Below are positions 24,210 to 32,056 of a stretch of DNA of 40,917 bases, piece after piece. Below the pieces are notes generated by a model that had not been told where the DNA came from, searched no databases, and saw only the letters and a list, made by a program, of their open reading frames with translations. A program made the translations under genes and the position numbers. How positions within the stretch are numbered: the stretch's first letter is position 1; each line of letters opens with the position of its first letter. Source of the DNA: Chloroflexota bacterium (GTDB lineage: Bacteria > Chloroflexota > Anaerolineae > B4-G1); the NCBI GenBank assembly GCA_024232355.1, contig JAAEPW010000159.1:1-40917 (forward strand), written 5' to 3'.

Positions 24210-26114
24210 CTACAACATGTGCGAGGGCTCGTTGTCCAGCCCCAGCTCTTCAAGTGTTTCGGGCCGAGGCACACCATTCTCGTCCCAACCGTGCATCTCG
24301 TAATACTCGTCGATCATCTGTGTGAGCTTTTCACGGTCTATGGTTTTACCTCGCGTAATCGGCAGGCCGATGGGCGTTGGCTCGTCAAAATAGCGATCCA
24401 CCAACCAATCGTCGGCCCGCGTCAGCCCCTCACGGATATTGAACAAGCGCTCGACAGTGTAGGCCCGGTCGGCAATATCCCAGATCTCTTCCGGTGTAAA
24501 CTCTAGCCCGGTATTATTATAGATCAGCTTGGAAAGCTCTTCAAAGCCGATCAGGTTGGGGCTGAGAAAGATGGTGTGGAACTTGCAGACGCCAGTGCAG
24601 TCGATCGCCTCGTACATCATCTCGTGCCACTGCACCATGCGCGGCTTTCCTTCGTACGAAGTATAGTCGGACGAGAGCGGACCGTCGTAGGGTTTGGGCC
24701 CGCCATAGATCTTGCGCAGCAGCGACTCAGGCAAATGGTAGAGGTCGATGGCCGGCCGGCTGCGCAGGTGGTCGGAACCTCGCGAGCCTGTGGCGATGCC
24801 CAACGCCAGTGACGGCGTGGGCCGCTCGTCCGAATGCAGATTGCTCATCCCCTTGACCTGGATGCAGTACTTGAGCGAATCTTTGCCGATCTTTTCAGCA
24901 GCCCGCAGCGGACCTTCGGCCAGGATGTCGCCCAGGCCCTCGCGCTCGCCGATGCGCTTGATCATCTCTAGCACCACCTCGTCGTTGCCCCATTCCAGTT
25001 TCAGGCCGTCCGTGTCCTCGTCGGTCAGGATGCCCTTTTCGTACAGCTCCATCGCCCAGGAAATGAGACTGCCGGTCTCGAGCGTGTCTATCCCGTACTT
25101 GTTGACTAGGTGATTGCCGATCAGGACCGTCTCAAAGTTGTTGCAACCGACCTCCATACCGAACGCGCCCTGGCTAGTGTACTCGGGCCCCTCGGCATAG
25201 ACTCCGGCGTACTCTCCCTCCCGAAGCTGGTACTTGTGCCGGCAGTGAATGATACAGCCATAGCACCCTTCCGTGCCCAGGGAATAGTCTTCGATGTACT
25301 CGGTCTCAATGTTGCCCCCCACTTGCTGGTTCAGTTGAAAGTTCTGCACGCGCACCAGCCCGGTGGTGTTGGTGACGCCATAGATAAAGGCCGTGCCCCA
25401 TTTTTGCATGATCTGGGCGAACTTTGTCGAGCCGATGTGATCGAGCAGTTCGGCGTTATACTCCAGCGCCTTGTCGGGGAAGCGGATTTCGATGTCCTGC
25501 GTACCCCGGACTGCGATGGCCTTGAGGTTCTTGGACCCCATCACCGCGCCCATCCCCGAGCGGCCGGCAGCGTTCTTGACGCCCGTCATCACGTTGGCAA
25601 AGCGCACCATGTTCTCTCCGCCCACGCCAATGGTCAGTGACTTGACCTCCAGATCGTCCAACTCTTCCTGGATGAGCAGTTGCGTGGTGGGGACATCCTC
25701 ACCCCAGAGATCAGAAGCGTCGCGAATCTCGATCTCGCCGTCGTGAATCCAGATATAGACGGGGTTTTCAGCCTTGCCTTTGACCACCAGGTGGTCGAAC
25801 CCGGCCCACCGCAGCTCTGGGGCAAAAAAGCCGCCCATATTAGAACTGCCGACAAAGCCCGTCAACGGCGACTTGGCCCCAATGTGCGTCCGGGCCGAGG
25901 CCGAGGACAGTGTGCCGACCAACAACCCGGCGCTGACGGTAAGCACGTTGTCAGGCCCCAGCGGATCGACGCCCGGCTTGAGGTGATTGTACAACAAATA
26001 CATGTCCAGCCCGCGCCCACCCAGATACAGTTTGCGCATCTCGATGGGAATCGGCGCGGTCTCGATCTCGCCGGTAGAAAGGTCTATGTATGCGATCTTG
26101 CGATTCAGTGCCAT
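24210..26114 (-). CDS. aor: Aldehyde:ferredoxin oxidoreductase, tungsten type, full length
   Basis: A 634-residue cytoplasmic enzyme that oxidises aldehydes to carboxylic acids (or runs in reverse) with ferredoxin. The N-terminal domain has LGGRGLDMYLLY, GTLSSASARTHIGAKSPLTG and the pterin-site segment AGRSGMGAVMGSKNLKAI (184-201). C284, C287 and C291 (CxxCxxxC) plus C510 in DCTGVCKF are the four cluster ligands. AEGPEYTSQGAFG and SRGSDHLRSRP supply the acid/base residues near tungsten. The C-terminus VERLFNIREGLTRADDWL is typical. GGGGGA lies before the ATG. It forms a tight unit with a small zinc-ribbon gene upstream (11 bases) and the polyferredoxin downstream. Benzoyl-type BamB relatives and other AOR paralogues cannot be excluded, so the aldehyde is unknown. 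Confidence 0.94.
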   Translation of the reverse strand: MALNRKIAYIDLSTGEIETAPIPIEMRKLYLGGRGLDMYLLYNHLKPGVDPLGPDNVLTVSAGLLVGTLSSASARTHIGAKSPLTGFVGSSNMGGFFAPELRWAGFDHLVVKGKAENPVYIWIHDGEIEIRDASDLWGEDVPTTQLLIQEELDDLEVKSLTIGVGGENMVRFANVMTGVKNAAGRSGMGAVMGSKNLKAIAVRGTQDIEIRFPDKALEYNAELLDHIGSTKFAQIMQKWGTAFIYGVTNTTGLVRVQNFQLNQQVGGNIETEYIEDYSLGTEGCYGCIIHCRHKYQLREGEYAGVYAEGPEYTSQGAFGMEVGCNNFETVLIGNHLVNKYGIDTLETGSLISWAMELYEKGILTDEDTDGLKLEWGNDEVVLEMIKRIGEREGLGDILAEGPLRAAEKIGKDSLKYCIQVKGMSNLHSDERPTPSLALGIATGSRGSDHLRSRPAIDLYHLPESLLRKIYGGPKPYDGPLSSDYTSYEGKPRMVQWHEMMYEAIDCTGVCKFHTIFLSPNLIGFEELSKLIYNNTGLEFTPEEIWDIADRAYTVERLFNIREGLTRADDWLVDRYFDEPTPIGLPITRGKTIDREKLTQMIDEYYEMHGWDENGVPRPETLEELGLDNEPSHML

Positions 26115-26125
26115 TAAATTCCCCC

Positions 26126-26344
26126 TTACTCTGCTGACTGCTGCGTCTCAGCCAGCAGTCGCTCCCAGCTTTCCCAGACCGGCTTTCTGATCTTGGCCAG
26201 TTTGCCAGCCCAGGAGATGTACCATTCCCAATTACAATGGGGACAAGTCGCCTTGTCTGTGCCCAACGCAGGCCGGAACCGCTCAAAGCAGTTCTGACAT
26301 CGCACCTGCCCGACACGTCCCCCCTTCTCTTTATCCTTTGCCAT
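26126..26344 (-). CDS. Small zinc-ribbon protein upstream of AOR
   Basis: A 72-residue basic protein with two CxxC knuckles (VRCQNCFERF and ATCPHCNWEW) 16-17 residues apart, a zinc-ribbon layout, then a Trp-rich helix. AGGAGG is followed by tandem ATGs; the second (26344) has five-base spacing. The gene lies 11 bases before AOR and is translated with it. It may be an AOR maturation or chaperone factor, a nucleic-acid-binding regulator, or a rubredoxin-like electron carrier; the sequence does not decide. Confidence 0.7.
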   Translation of the reverse strand: MAKDKEKGGRVGQVRCQNCFERFRPALGTDKATCPHCNWEWYISWAGKLAKIRKPVWESWERLLAETQQSAE

Positions 26345-26378
26345 CATTTCCTCCTAAAATTCTTCGACCAGTATAATA

Positions 26379-26395
26379 GCGATTTTACTAATCGC
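26379..26395. other. Hairpin in the gap upstream of the zinc ribbon-AOR unit
   Basis: GCGATT-TTTAC-AATCGC-type stem in the 110-base gap behind the thiolase gene, next to an A/T-rich segment that reads TATTATACTGG on the minus strand and could contain a -10 box for the AOR unit. No convincing -35 box is visible. Confidence 0.35.
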
Positions 26396-26454
26396 CTCTC
26401 GCGTTGTATTGCCCAAAATGGCAGGCAGCAAACCCGTCCTGCACCTTGTTTACG

Positions 26455-27663
26455 TCAAGCGGTAACTTTGACTACCACACCAGCGCCCGTATCGCCAGCC
26501 GCGCAGCCGACGAACAACCCATACCCACCACCGACGAGAACCAATTCCTCGATCATCTCGATGATCAACCGGTGGCCGGTGGGAGCCTGTGGATGCCCAT
26601 AGATCAAAGATGAACCATAGTTGTTCATCGCCTCAGGCTTGATACCCATCTCGCGGCAAAAATAGATATCGTTCACCGCAAAGGGATTGTGCGTCTTGAT
26701 CACCTTGACATCCTCGACCGAGACGCCCGCCCGCGAGAGCGCCTTTTGCGCCGCCGGGACGACGGCCATCGCCATATATCCCTTTTTGACTCGCGCCTCA
26801 GCATAAGAGAGCAGCTGTATCTCAACGTTCGAGTCACTGCTCAACTCGCGCGCCTTTTCCCGCGTGGTGACAATGACGCCGCAGTTGCCGTCGGCGGGAT
26901 GGGTCTGACAGCCAAAAGTGACCGTACCTTCTTTGGTGACGGGCCTGAGCTTGGCCAAGCCCTCGGCCGTGGTGGGGAACACGCCCACGTCGCCCTCGAC
27001 GGTGGACAGGGTCTTGCGCCCCCGCGCGTCCTTGACCTCGATAGGCAGCACCATGTACCGGCGATGAAAGGCCGAGTCGTCCTTGAGTGCATCGCCGTAC
27101 TGCTGATGGCGCAAAAGCGTCATCTCCTCCTGCTCTTCCCGGGTGATACCGGCCTCCTGGGCCACGTTCTCCGCCGTGTCGATCATGGCGTTGCGGGCGT
27201 GCGGGTCAAAGCCAAAGTTGTCCATCACCCAGTCTTCCTTGGCGCCCGTGCCGCCTGGCCCCAATGGGTTGGGATAATAGATATGCGGGCCGTTGGAGCA
27301 GCGGTCGGCGGTGACGGTCAGGATCGCCCGTTCCTCATCCCCAGCCTCCAACTCAAAACCGGCGAGCGCCACCACTTTGGCGCCGGTCGCGCAAGCCTGC
27401 CCGATGACGGGTCCGGTAGTTGCTGCAGCCCCAATCATACCCGCCAGCCACGGTCCGCCATAAAACGAGTGCTTTTGGGGCACGGTGAGGCCCAGAAACA
27501 AACTGTCAAACACCTGGGGGGAAATATCCCGCTCATCCAGAACTCGCTTGGCAACGTCAGCGGCAAAGCGAACGGCATTGAGATGTGAAAAATTCTCCTG
27601 CCACCGGCAGAACGGCGTGCTCCAATATCCTTTGTAGGGAATGTACGCCTTTTGAAAAAACAT
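26455..27663 (-). CDS. Thiolase-family protein (acyl-CoA acetyltransferase)
   Basis: A 402-residue cytoplasmic thiolase that would cleave a 3-oxoacyl-CoA with CoA, or run in the condensing direction. The nucleophile is C91 in IGQACATGAK. The second part carries KTHNPFAVND in place of the usual NEAFA, YGHPQAPTGHR with the catalytic His, and VGCAAGDTGAG with the second active Cys. ATG 27663 is six bases from AAGGAG; a TTG two codons earlier touches that box and is rejected. It follows a repeat-filled gap after the CBS-ACT gene. Together with the fused hydratase/dehydrogenase upstream it completes a beta-oxidation set. Confidence 0.9.
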   Translation of the reverse strand: MFFQKAYIPYKGYWSTPFCRWQENFSHLNAVRFAADVAKRVLDERDISPQVFDSLFLGLTVPQKHSFYGGPWLAGMIGAAATTGPVIGQACATGAKVVALAGFELEAGDEERAILTVTADRCSNGPHIYYPNPLGPGGTGAKEDWVMDNFGFDPHARNAMIDTAENVAQEAGITREEQEEMTLLRHQQYGDALKDDSAFHRRYMVLPIEVKDARGRKTLSTVEGDVGVFPTTAEGLAKLRPVTKEGTVTFGCQTHPADGNCGVIVTTREKARELSSDSNVEIQLLSYAEARVKKGYMAMAVVPAAQKALSRAGVSVEDVKVIKTHNPFAVNDIYFCREMGIKPEAMNNYGSSLIYGHPQAPTGHRLIIEMIEELVLVGGGYGLFVGCAAGDTGAGVVVKVTA

Positions 27664-27685
27664 TGTCAACTCCTTTCAATAACAA

Positions 27686-27713
27686 CGCCCACAAGGGGCT
27701 AAACTACGTCTCT
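27686..27713. repeat. Half copy of dispersed repeat family B
   Basis: CGCCCACAAGGGGCTAAACTACGTCTC matches the right half of the full copy that begins 46 bases further on, with two differences. The two make a direct repeat in the thiolase leader region. Confidence 0.75.
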
Positions 27714-27731
27714 CCGACAGATGACCAAACT

Positions 27732-27784
27732 GTAGCATAGGGCCTTGTGCCCGTTTTGGAACCGCCCACAAGGGGCTAGGCTAC
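27732..27784. repeat. Dispersed palindromic repeat, family B, copy 1
   Basis: GTAGCATAGGGCCTTGTGCC at the left and CCCACAAGGGGCTAGGCTAC at the right form a hairpin with an internal mismatch. Copy 2 at 39020-39070 has the same arms and the same GTTTT-containing loop. It lies between the CBS-ACT and thiolase genes. Confidence 0.85.
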
Positions 27785-27797
27785 GTCTCGCCAACAA

Positions 27798-28442
27798 CTA
27801 GGCCGCACAACAGGCGTGGACAATTTCCGCCGTCTCTGCCAATGCAGCAACAAGGACATCTTCCTCCACACCCTCTGTGCGAAAAGTGATAAAACAATAC
27901 TCTGGATCGTCACCTCCAAAGCGGGCTACAGAGCAAATGTTACCACCTTGCTGAGCAATCACTCCGGCCACCCGAGTTAGCGCCCCCTGCACATCGGGCA
28001 CACGCACCGTGATGCGCAGCGACGCATCCTCGCCACCCAAGATCTCTACAAAGGTCTCAAAGACATCGGTCTCGGTGATCAAGCCGACCAGCGTGCCATT
28101 GTTCATTACAGGAAGGCACCCAATCTTCTTTTTCACCATGACCTTGGCAGCCTCTTCCAGAGGGATGTCTTCTGGCACCGTGATGGGAGGGCTTTTCATT
28201 ACCTCACTCACATGCAGATTGGCCAGCAGATAATTCACCTCAAAAACACTGAACGTCGTGGCCGACGAAGGAGCGGCGTGCAATAGGTCTGTCCTGGTGA
28301 CGATGCCGACCAGCTTTTCATCTTCATCCAATACCGGCAAGTGGCGAATCTTGTTCTCGCGCATCAAGCGATAGGCCTCGGGAAAGGATGTGTGCGTGGT
28401 GATCGTCACCGGGTTGGGGGTCATACGGTCTTTTACTAGCAT
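27798..28442 (-). CDS. CBS-pair and ACT domain protein, AcuB-like
   Basis: A 214-residue cytoplasmic sensor. Two CBS motifs lie at about 7-60 (MTPNPVTITTHTSFPEAYRL) and 78-135 (SEVMKSPPITVPEDIPLEEA), followed by an ACT domain from about 142 (RITVRVPDVQGALTRVAGVI). Such proteins bind adenine nucleotides at the CBS pair and small molecules such as amino acids at the ACT domain, and often modulate a neighbouring enzyme; AcuB is the named example. AGGAGG precedes the ATG. It lies 181 bases behind the activase gene (28443-28623 holds nothing else I can support). A sensor of energy state for this pathway is a fair guess. Confidence 0.83.
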   Translation of the reverse strand: MLVKDRMTPNPVTITTHTSFPEAYRLMRENKIRHLPVLDEDEKLVGIVTRTDLLHAAPSSATTFSVFEVNYLLANLHVSEVMKSPPITVPEDIPLEEAAKVMVKKKIGCLPVMNNGTLVGLITETDVFETFVEILGGEDASLRITVRVPDVQGALTRVAGVIAQQGGNICSVARFGGDDPEYCFITFRTEGVEEDVLVAALAETAEIVHACCAA

Positions 28443-28623
28443 TGAAACCTCCTCATCAACAAGTCAATCAATCCGATCTGATTGACTAACAAATCTTTAC
28501 CGAGACGCAGATCAACAAAATCTACCTTCCTCTGCGTCCATTTCCGCTCTCACGTTGAGCAATCAGCAATCCGATATATTATCGGGGCAGATGCCCATTT
28601 ATGCAAGATCGTTCTACAAAAGC

Positions 28624-29424
28624 TCAAGACAATTTTTTTGCAAACAACGCTGCCCCAAACGCTCCCATCTCTTGCGGGTGAGGGGCAACCTCCACCTCGA
28701 CGCCCGCTCGGGCACTCAGGAGTTTCGCCACGATGCCGTTGAATGCGACGACGCCCCCCGTCATGATCACCCGACCGGCCAATGTGTCCATCTCTATGAT
28801 CCGCTTGGCGACCGAGTCGAACAGTCCCCGGACGATGCCGTCTACCCCCTCGCCATCCCTGATCCGTTCCAACACCTCTGTAGCGGCAAAGACGGTGCAG
28901 TAACTGCCGATCTGGGCAGCCTCGTTGGTTCCCTGGGCCAGGTCATTGAGATCACCGGCGGGAATGTCCAGTTTGTAGGCCATCTCTTCCAGGAAAGCGC
29001 CCGTGCCGGCAGCACATTTACGATTCATTTTAAAGCCAACGCGCTTGCCTTGTGCATCCAGCTTGATGATCTTGTTATCCTGGCCGCCAATATCCACAAC
29101 CGTGATCGCCTGGGGAAAATAATGATAACATCCCAACCCGTGACAGCCGATCTCGGTCTTGGTATCGTGGGCAAAGGTCTTTGTCATGAGCTTGTCAAAG
29201 GGGACATTTTTACGGCCATAGCCCGTCGCCACAATCGCCTGGACCGTATCCCGATCAACCTGGGCCTGGGCCATCGCTTCCTCGAACGCCGCCGTTGCCG
29301 CCGCGGCCAGATGTGTCCCCGAACGCCGAACAAAACGGCCAAGGATGTTTCCGTCATCATCAATGATTACGGCCTTGGTCGTCGTCGTGCCTACGTCAAT
29401 ACCGGCAAAGGTTTTATCACTCAT
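28624..29424 (-). CDS. hgdC: ATP-dependent activase of a 2-hydroxyacyl-CoA dehydratase/benzoyl-CoA reductase (HgdC/BcrAD family)
   Basis: A 266-residue ASKHA-fold ATPase. GIDVGTTTTKAVI (8-20) is the phosphate-1 loop, VVDIGGQDNKII (109-120) is phosphate-2, and MTGGVVAFNGIV the adenosine motif. C137 in NRKCAAGTGAF and C176 in GSYCTVFAATEV lie 39 residues apart, as the two cysteines of HgdC do; in the homodimer they hold one bridging [4Fe-4S] cluster. By family knowledge it uses ATP hydrolysis to push one electron from reduced ferredoxin into the dehydratase. The matching HgdB-type gene is 34137-35378. It starts nine bases behind the ketopantoate-reductase-like gene. Confidence 0.93.
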   Translation of the reverse strand: MSDKTFAGIDVGTTTTKAVIIDDDGNILGRFVRRSGTHLAAAATAAFEEAMAQAQVDRDTVQAIVATGYGRKNVPFDKLMTKTFAHDTKTEIGCHGLGCYHYFPQAITVVDIGGQDNKIIKLDAQGKRVGFKMNRKCAAGTGAFLEEMAYKLDIPAGDLNDLAQGTNEAAQIGSYCTVFAATEVLERIRDGEGVDGIVRGLFDSVAKRIIEMDTLAGRVIMTGGVVAFNGIVAKLLSARAGVEVEVAPHPQEMGAFGAALFAKKLS

Positions 29425-29433
29425 CTAATCACT

Positions 29434-30387
29434 CTAGTGTTCATTGGGAGCGGCAGACTTTATCTCTAGTCCCTTGACGAGCGCCGCGATGGTGTGATTG
29501 TACGGCGTCTCGACGTTGTATCTGCGTCCCCACTCGACGATCTTGCAACTGATCCAATCGATCTCACTGGGGATATTCCGGATAATATCCTGGTGCATAG
29601 AGGTTCTGTGATAGCCCGCTCCCTTGAGATACCGGACGCCGTGCTCTACAAATCCCTCATCGAACGTGATGCCCGCAGCCCCAGCCACTTTGACACCTTC
29701 GCGAAGAATAGCCTCGGCCAGCGACTCGGTGAGTTCAAAGTCCATCATGTCCTTCATCGGCTTGCGTGTCAGAGCGCACACCGGGTTGAGGGCCGAGTTG
29801 AGGATGACTTTTTCCCATTCGTACTTTTTGATCTCGGTCGTGAACGCGGTAATAAGAGTGCTCTCTGTCGCCATCTCTGCCAGGCGGCGGGCCACCGCCT
29901 CACTCTCAGGCGTCATCGCGCCGATATAGTTGGGCGGATTGAAAAAGGACATGGCAAAATGTCCATCGCCCATCTGGCTGCCACCATAGTTAACCACAAT
30001 GCGCATCACATTGTCAGCATCAAAGGTTTCAGCCAAGTATTCCTCATTGTCCAGCCCATTCTGACAACTGACAAACTTTGTTCCCGGCTGGGCCACCTTT
30101 TCGATTTCGGGCAGAATGCGGGGGAGTATGGCCGATTTGGTAGCAATGATGATCGTGTTTACGGCGGGGAAATTGGATAGTTCAGAGATGCTATACGCCA
30201 CCCGCTCGCACTCGGCCGTCATCTCTAAGAATCCCGTGATAGATACACCCCTCTCCTTGATCGCGTCCAGGTGAGGTTTTTGAATGTCGCAGAACACGAC
30301 GTAATGTCCAGCGTTGGCCAGGTGCGCGCCCAGAATTCCGCCAACCGGTCCAGCTCCAATAATAGCAACCTTGGGTTCAACTGTCAT
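29434..30387 (-). CDS. Ketopantoate reductase-family 2-oxoacid reductase
   Basis: A 317-residue NAD(P)-dependent enzyme of the PanE/ApbA family. The Rossmann motif is IIGAGPVGGILGAHLANAGH; the catalytic Lys is in KKYEWEKVILNSALNP, and the C-terminal helical domain runs from about 190. The named reaction is 2-dehydropantoate to pantoate, but members also reduce other 2-oxo acids to D-2-hydroxy acids. Placed between the activase and an acyl-CoA ligase, with no other pantothenate gene nearby, it more likely supplies or uses a 2-hydroxy acid for the dehydratase. GGAGG is ten bases before the ATG. Pantothenate synthesis remains possible. Confidence 0.82.
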   Translation of the reverse strand: MTVEPKVAIIGAGPVGGILGAHLANAGHYVVFCDIQKPHLDAIKERGVSITGFLEMTAECERVAYSISELSNFPAVNTIIIATKSAILPRILPEIEKVAQPGTKFVSCQNGLDNEEYLAETFDADNVMRIVVNYGGSQMGDGHFAMSFFNPPNYIGAMTPESEAVARRLAEMATESTLITAFTTEIKKYEWEKVILNSALNPVCALTRKPMKDMMDFELTESLAEAILREGVKVAGAAGITFDEGFVEHGVRYLKGAGYHRTSMHQDIIRNIPSEIDWISCKIVEWGRRYNVETPYNHTIAALVKGLEIKSAAPNEH

Positions 30388-30427
30388 ACGGTTTCTACCT
30401 CCTTTCTACGTTGTTTCCGAACAAAGC

Positions 30428-31984
30428 CTAATCAATATCCTCGTAACGCTCGCGCAGCACGCGATGGATGATCTTGCCCGATCCGGTTCTTGGCATCTCA
30501 TCTTGCGCGATAAAATGTACACGCTTGGGCCGCTTGTATCCGGCCAGCTTGTCCTTGCAAAAAGCGAAAATCTCTTCTTCTGTAGGTACAGCATCAGTAT
30601 CTTGCGGAATAACAACCGCCGTCACTGCCTCTCCCCATTTTTCGTGGGGCAGACCGATGATAGCTGCGTCGAACACGCCAGGGTGAGCGCCGAGCACCTT
30701 TTCTACCTCACTGGGATAAACGTGCTCGCCGCCAGTGATGATCATGTTATTCTTACGATCCACGATCTCGAAAAAACCATCCTCATCCCGCCGCGCCATA
30801 TCGCCTGCGCTGAACCACTCCCCACAGAACGAAGCCGTTGTCTTTTCCGGCAGCTTGTAGTACTCGTCAAACAGCATCGGTCCCCGCGAGTACAACTCAC
30901 CGATCTCTCCCACCGGCACCTCGTTCCCGTCCTCGTCCAGAATTTTGATCAAATCCGTGCCCAACGACTCGAAACCAATAGAGCCCAACTTGCGCATCTG
31001 ATCGTAGGGCTTGAGCACAGTGACGATCCCGGCCTCGGTGGAGCCGTACGCCTCGTACAGTTCGACACCGGGGAAGAAATCCATCACCGCCAGCTTCATC
31101 TCTTTCCGCGCCGGAGCCGAGGAACAGAGCAACTTTTTGATCGAACTCACATCACGCCCCTTGGCCTCCTCCGGCACGCTCAGGATAATGCTATAATGCG
31201 TGGGAATGAGCGAGATGAACGTGATCTTTTCCCGCTCGATGATCTCTAGAATCTCCTCACCACGGAAGGATCGCGCCGGGTGGATGTAGGCCGTGGCACC
31301 AATATACGTAAAGGTAAAGGTGAAAAAGGTCGAGTTGATGTGGCACAGCGGCATCACGTTCAGGCAAACGTCGTGCTCGTCAAAGCCAAAGTCGATGGCG
31401 TTGATGAGGTAAAAGGCGATGTGAGATTCGTGGGAGCGCACAACCCCCTTGGGTTTCCCGGTGGTGCCTGACGTATAGATGAGGATCCAAGTGTCCTCCG
31501 GCGCCACTTGCGCCTCCGGCTCACTGTCGGGAGCGGCGCGCATAAACGCCTCGTACTGCTTATAGCCCTCCGTCTCTTGGCCCACGACGACATAGTTGTC
31601 CACTCCTACACTCTTCAGATTCGGTTTGATGCCGTCCACGGTTGACGCGAACTCGTCGTGCACGATGAACGCCTGAGCGTCCGAGTCGTTCACGATATAG
31701 GCTATATCCGGGCCAATCAAGCGAAAGTTGATGGGCACGATGACGAGCCCCGTTTTCGCCGTCGCCAGGTAGACCTCGACGATCTCGATGCAGTTTTCCA
31801 GCAGAACGGCCACCTTATCTCCCTTGTTCAATCCCAGAGAGACGAGGCTGTGCGCCAGCTTGTTGACCCGCGTGTTTAGCTCTGGATACGTAAAGCCTCT
31901 TTCCCTATCCTTTAACGCCACAGTATCAGGAAACTTTTTCGCGTTTACCTCGAGTATCTGGCCTAAATTCATCCAGTGAGCCAT
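30428..31984 (-). CDS. AMP-forming acyl-CoA ligase
   Basis: A 518-residue class I adenylate-forming enzyme that activates a carboxylic acid to its CoA ester. P-loop IYTSGTTGKPKG at 169-180, the A5 motif YEAYGSTEAG, A7 FSAGDMARRDEDGFFEIVDR, A8 following, and the C-terminal catalytic Lys504 in RTGSGKI are all present, so it looks active. It resembles medium-/long-chain and aryl-acid ligases; substrate choice cannot be read. AGGAGG lies five bases before ATG. It is downstream of the ADP-forming synthetase (72-base gap) and upstream of the ketopantoate-reductase-like gene. Confidence 0.9.
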   Translation of the reverse strand: MAHWMNLGQILEVNAKKFPDTVALKDRERGFTYPELNTRVNKLAHSLVSLGLNKGDKVAVLLENCIEIVEVYLATAKTGLVIVPINFRLIGPDIAYIVNDSDAQAFIVHDEFASTVDGIKPNLKSVGVDNYVVVGQETEGYKQYEAFMRAAPDSEPEAQVAPEDTWILIYTSGTTGKPKGVVRSHESHIAFYLINAIDFGFDEHDVCLNVMPLCHINSTFFTFTFTYIGATAYIHPARSFRGEEILEIIEREKITFISLIPTHYSIILSVPEEAKGRDVSSIKKLLCSSAPARKEMKLAVMDFFPGVELYEAYGSTEAGIVTVLKPYDQMRKLGSIGFESLGTDLIKILDEDGNEVPVGEIGELYSRGPMLFDEYYKLPEKTTASFCGEWFSAGDMARRDEDGFFEIVDRKNNMIITGGEHVYPSEVEKVLGAHPGVFDAAIIGLPHEKWGEAVTAVVIPQDTDAVPTEEEIFAFCKDKLAGYKRPKRVHFIAQDEMPRTGSGKIIHRVLRERYEDID

Positions 31985-32056
31985 ATTAGCCTCCTAACGC
32001 ATCTTTGCGATAAACCAGGTTTCTTTCTTCACCTTTACAATGATATCAACCTTTCT

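Noticed and set aside
27686..27784. Possible start of a CRISPR array (repeated CCACAAGGGGCTA units)
   Set aside because: Only one full copy and one half copy with no regular spacers, and the full copy is palindromic and also found at 39020-39070. No cas genes are present.
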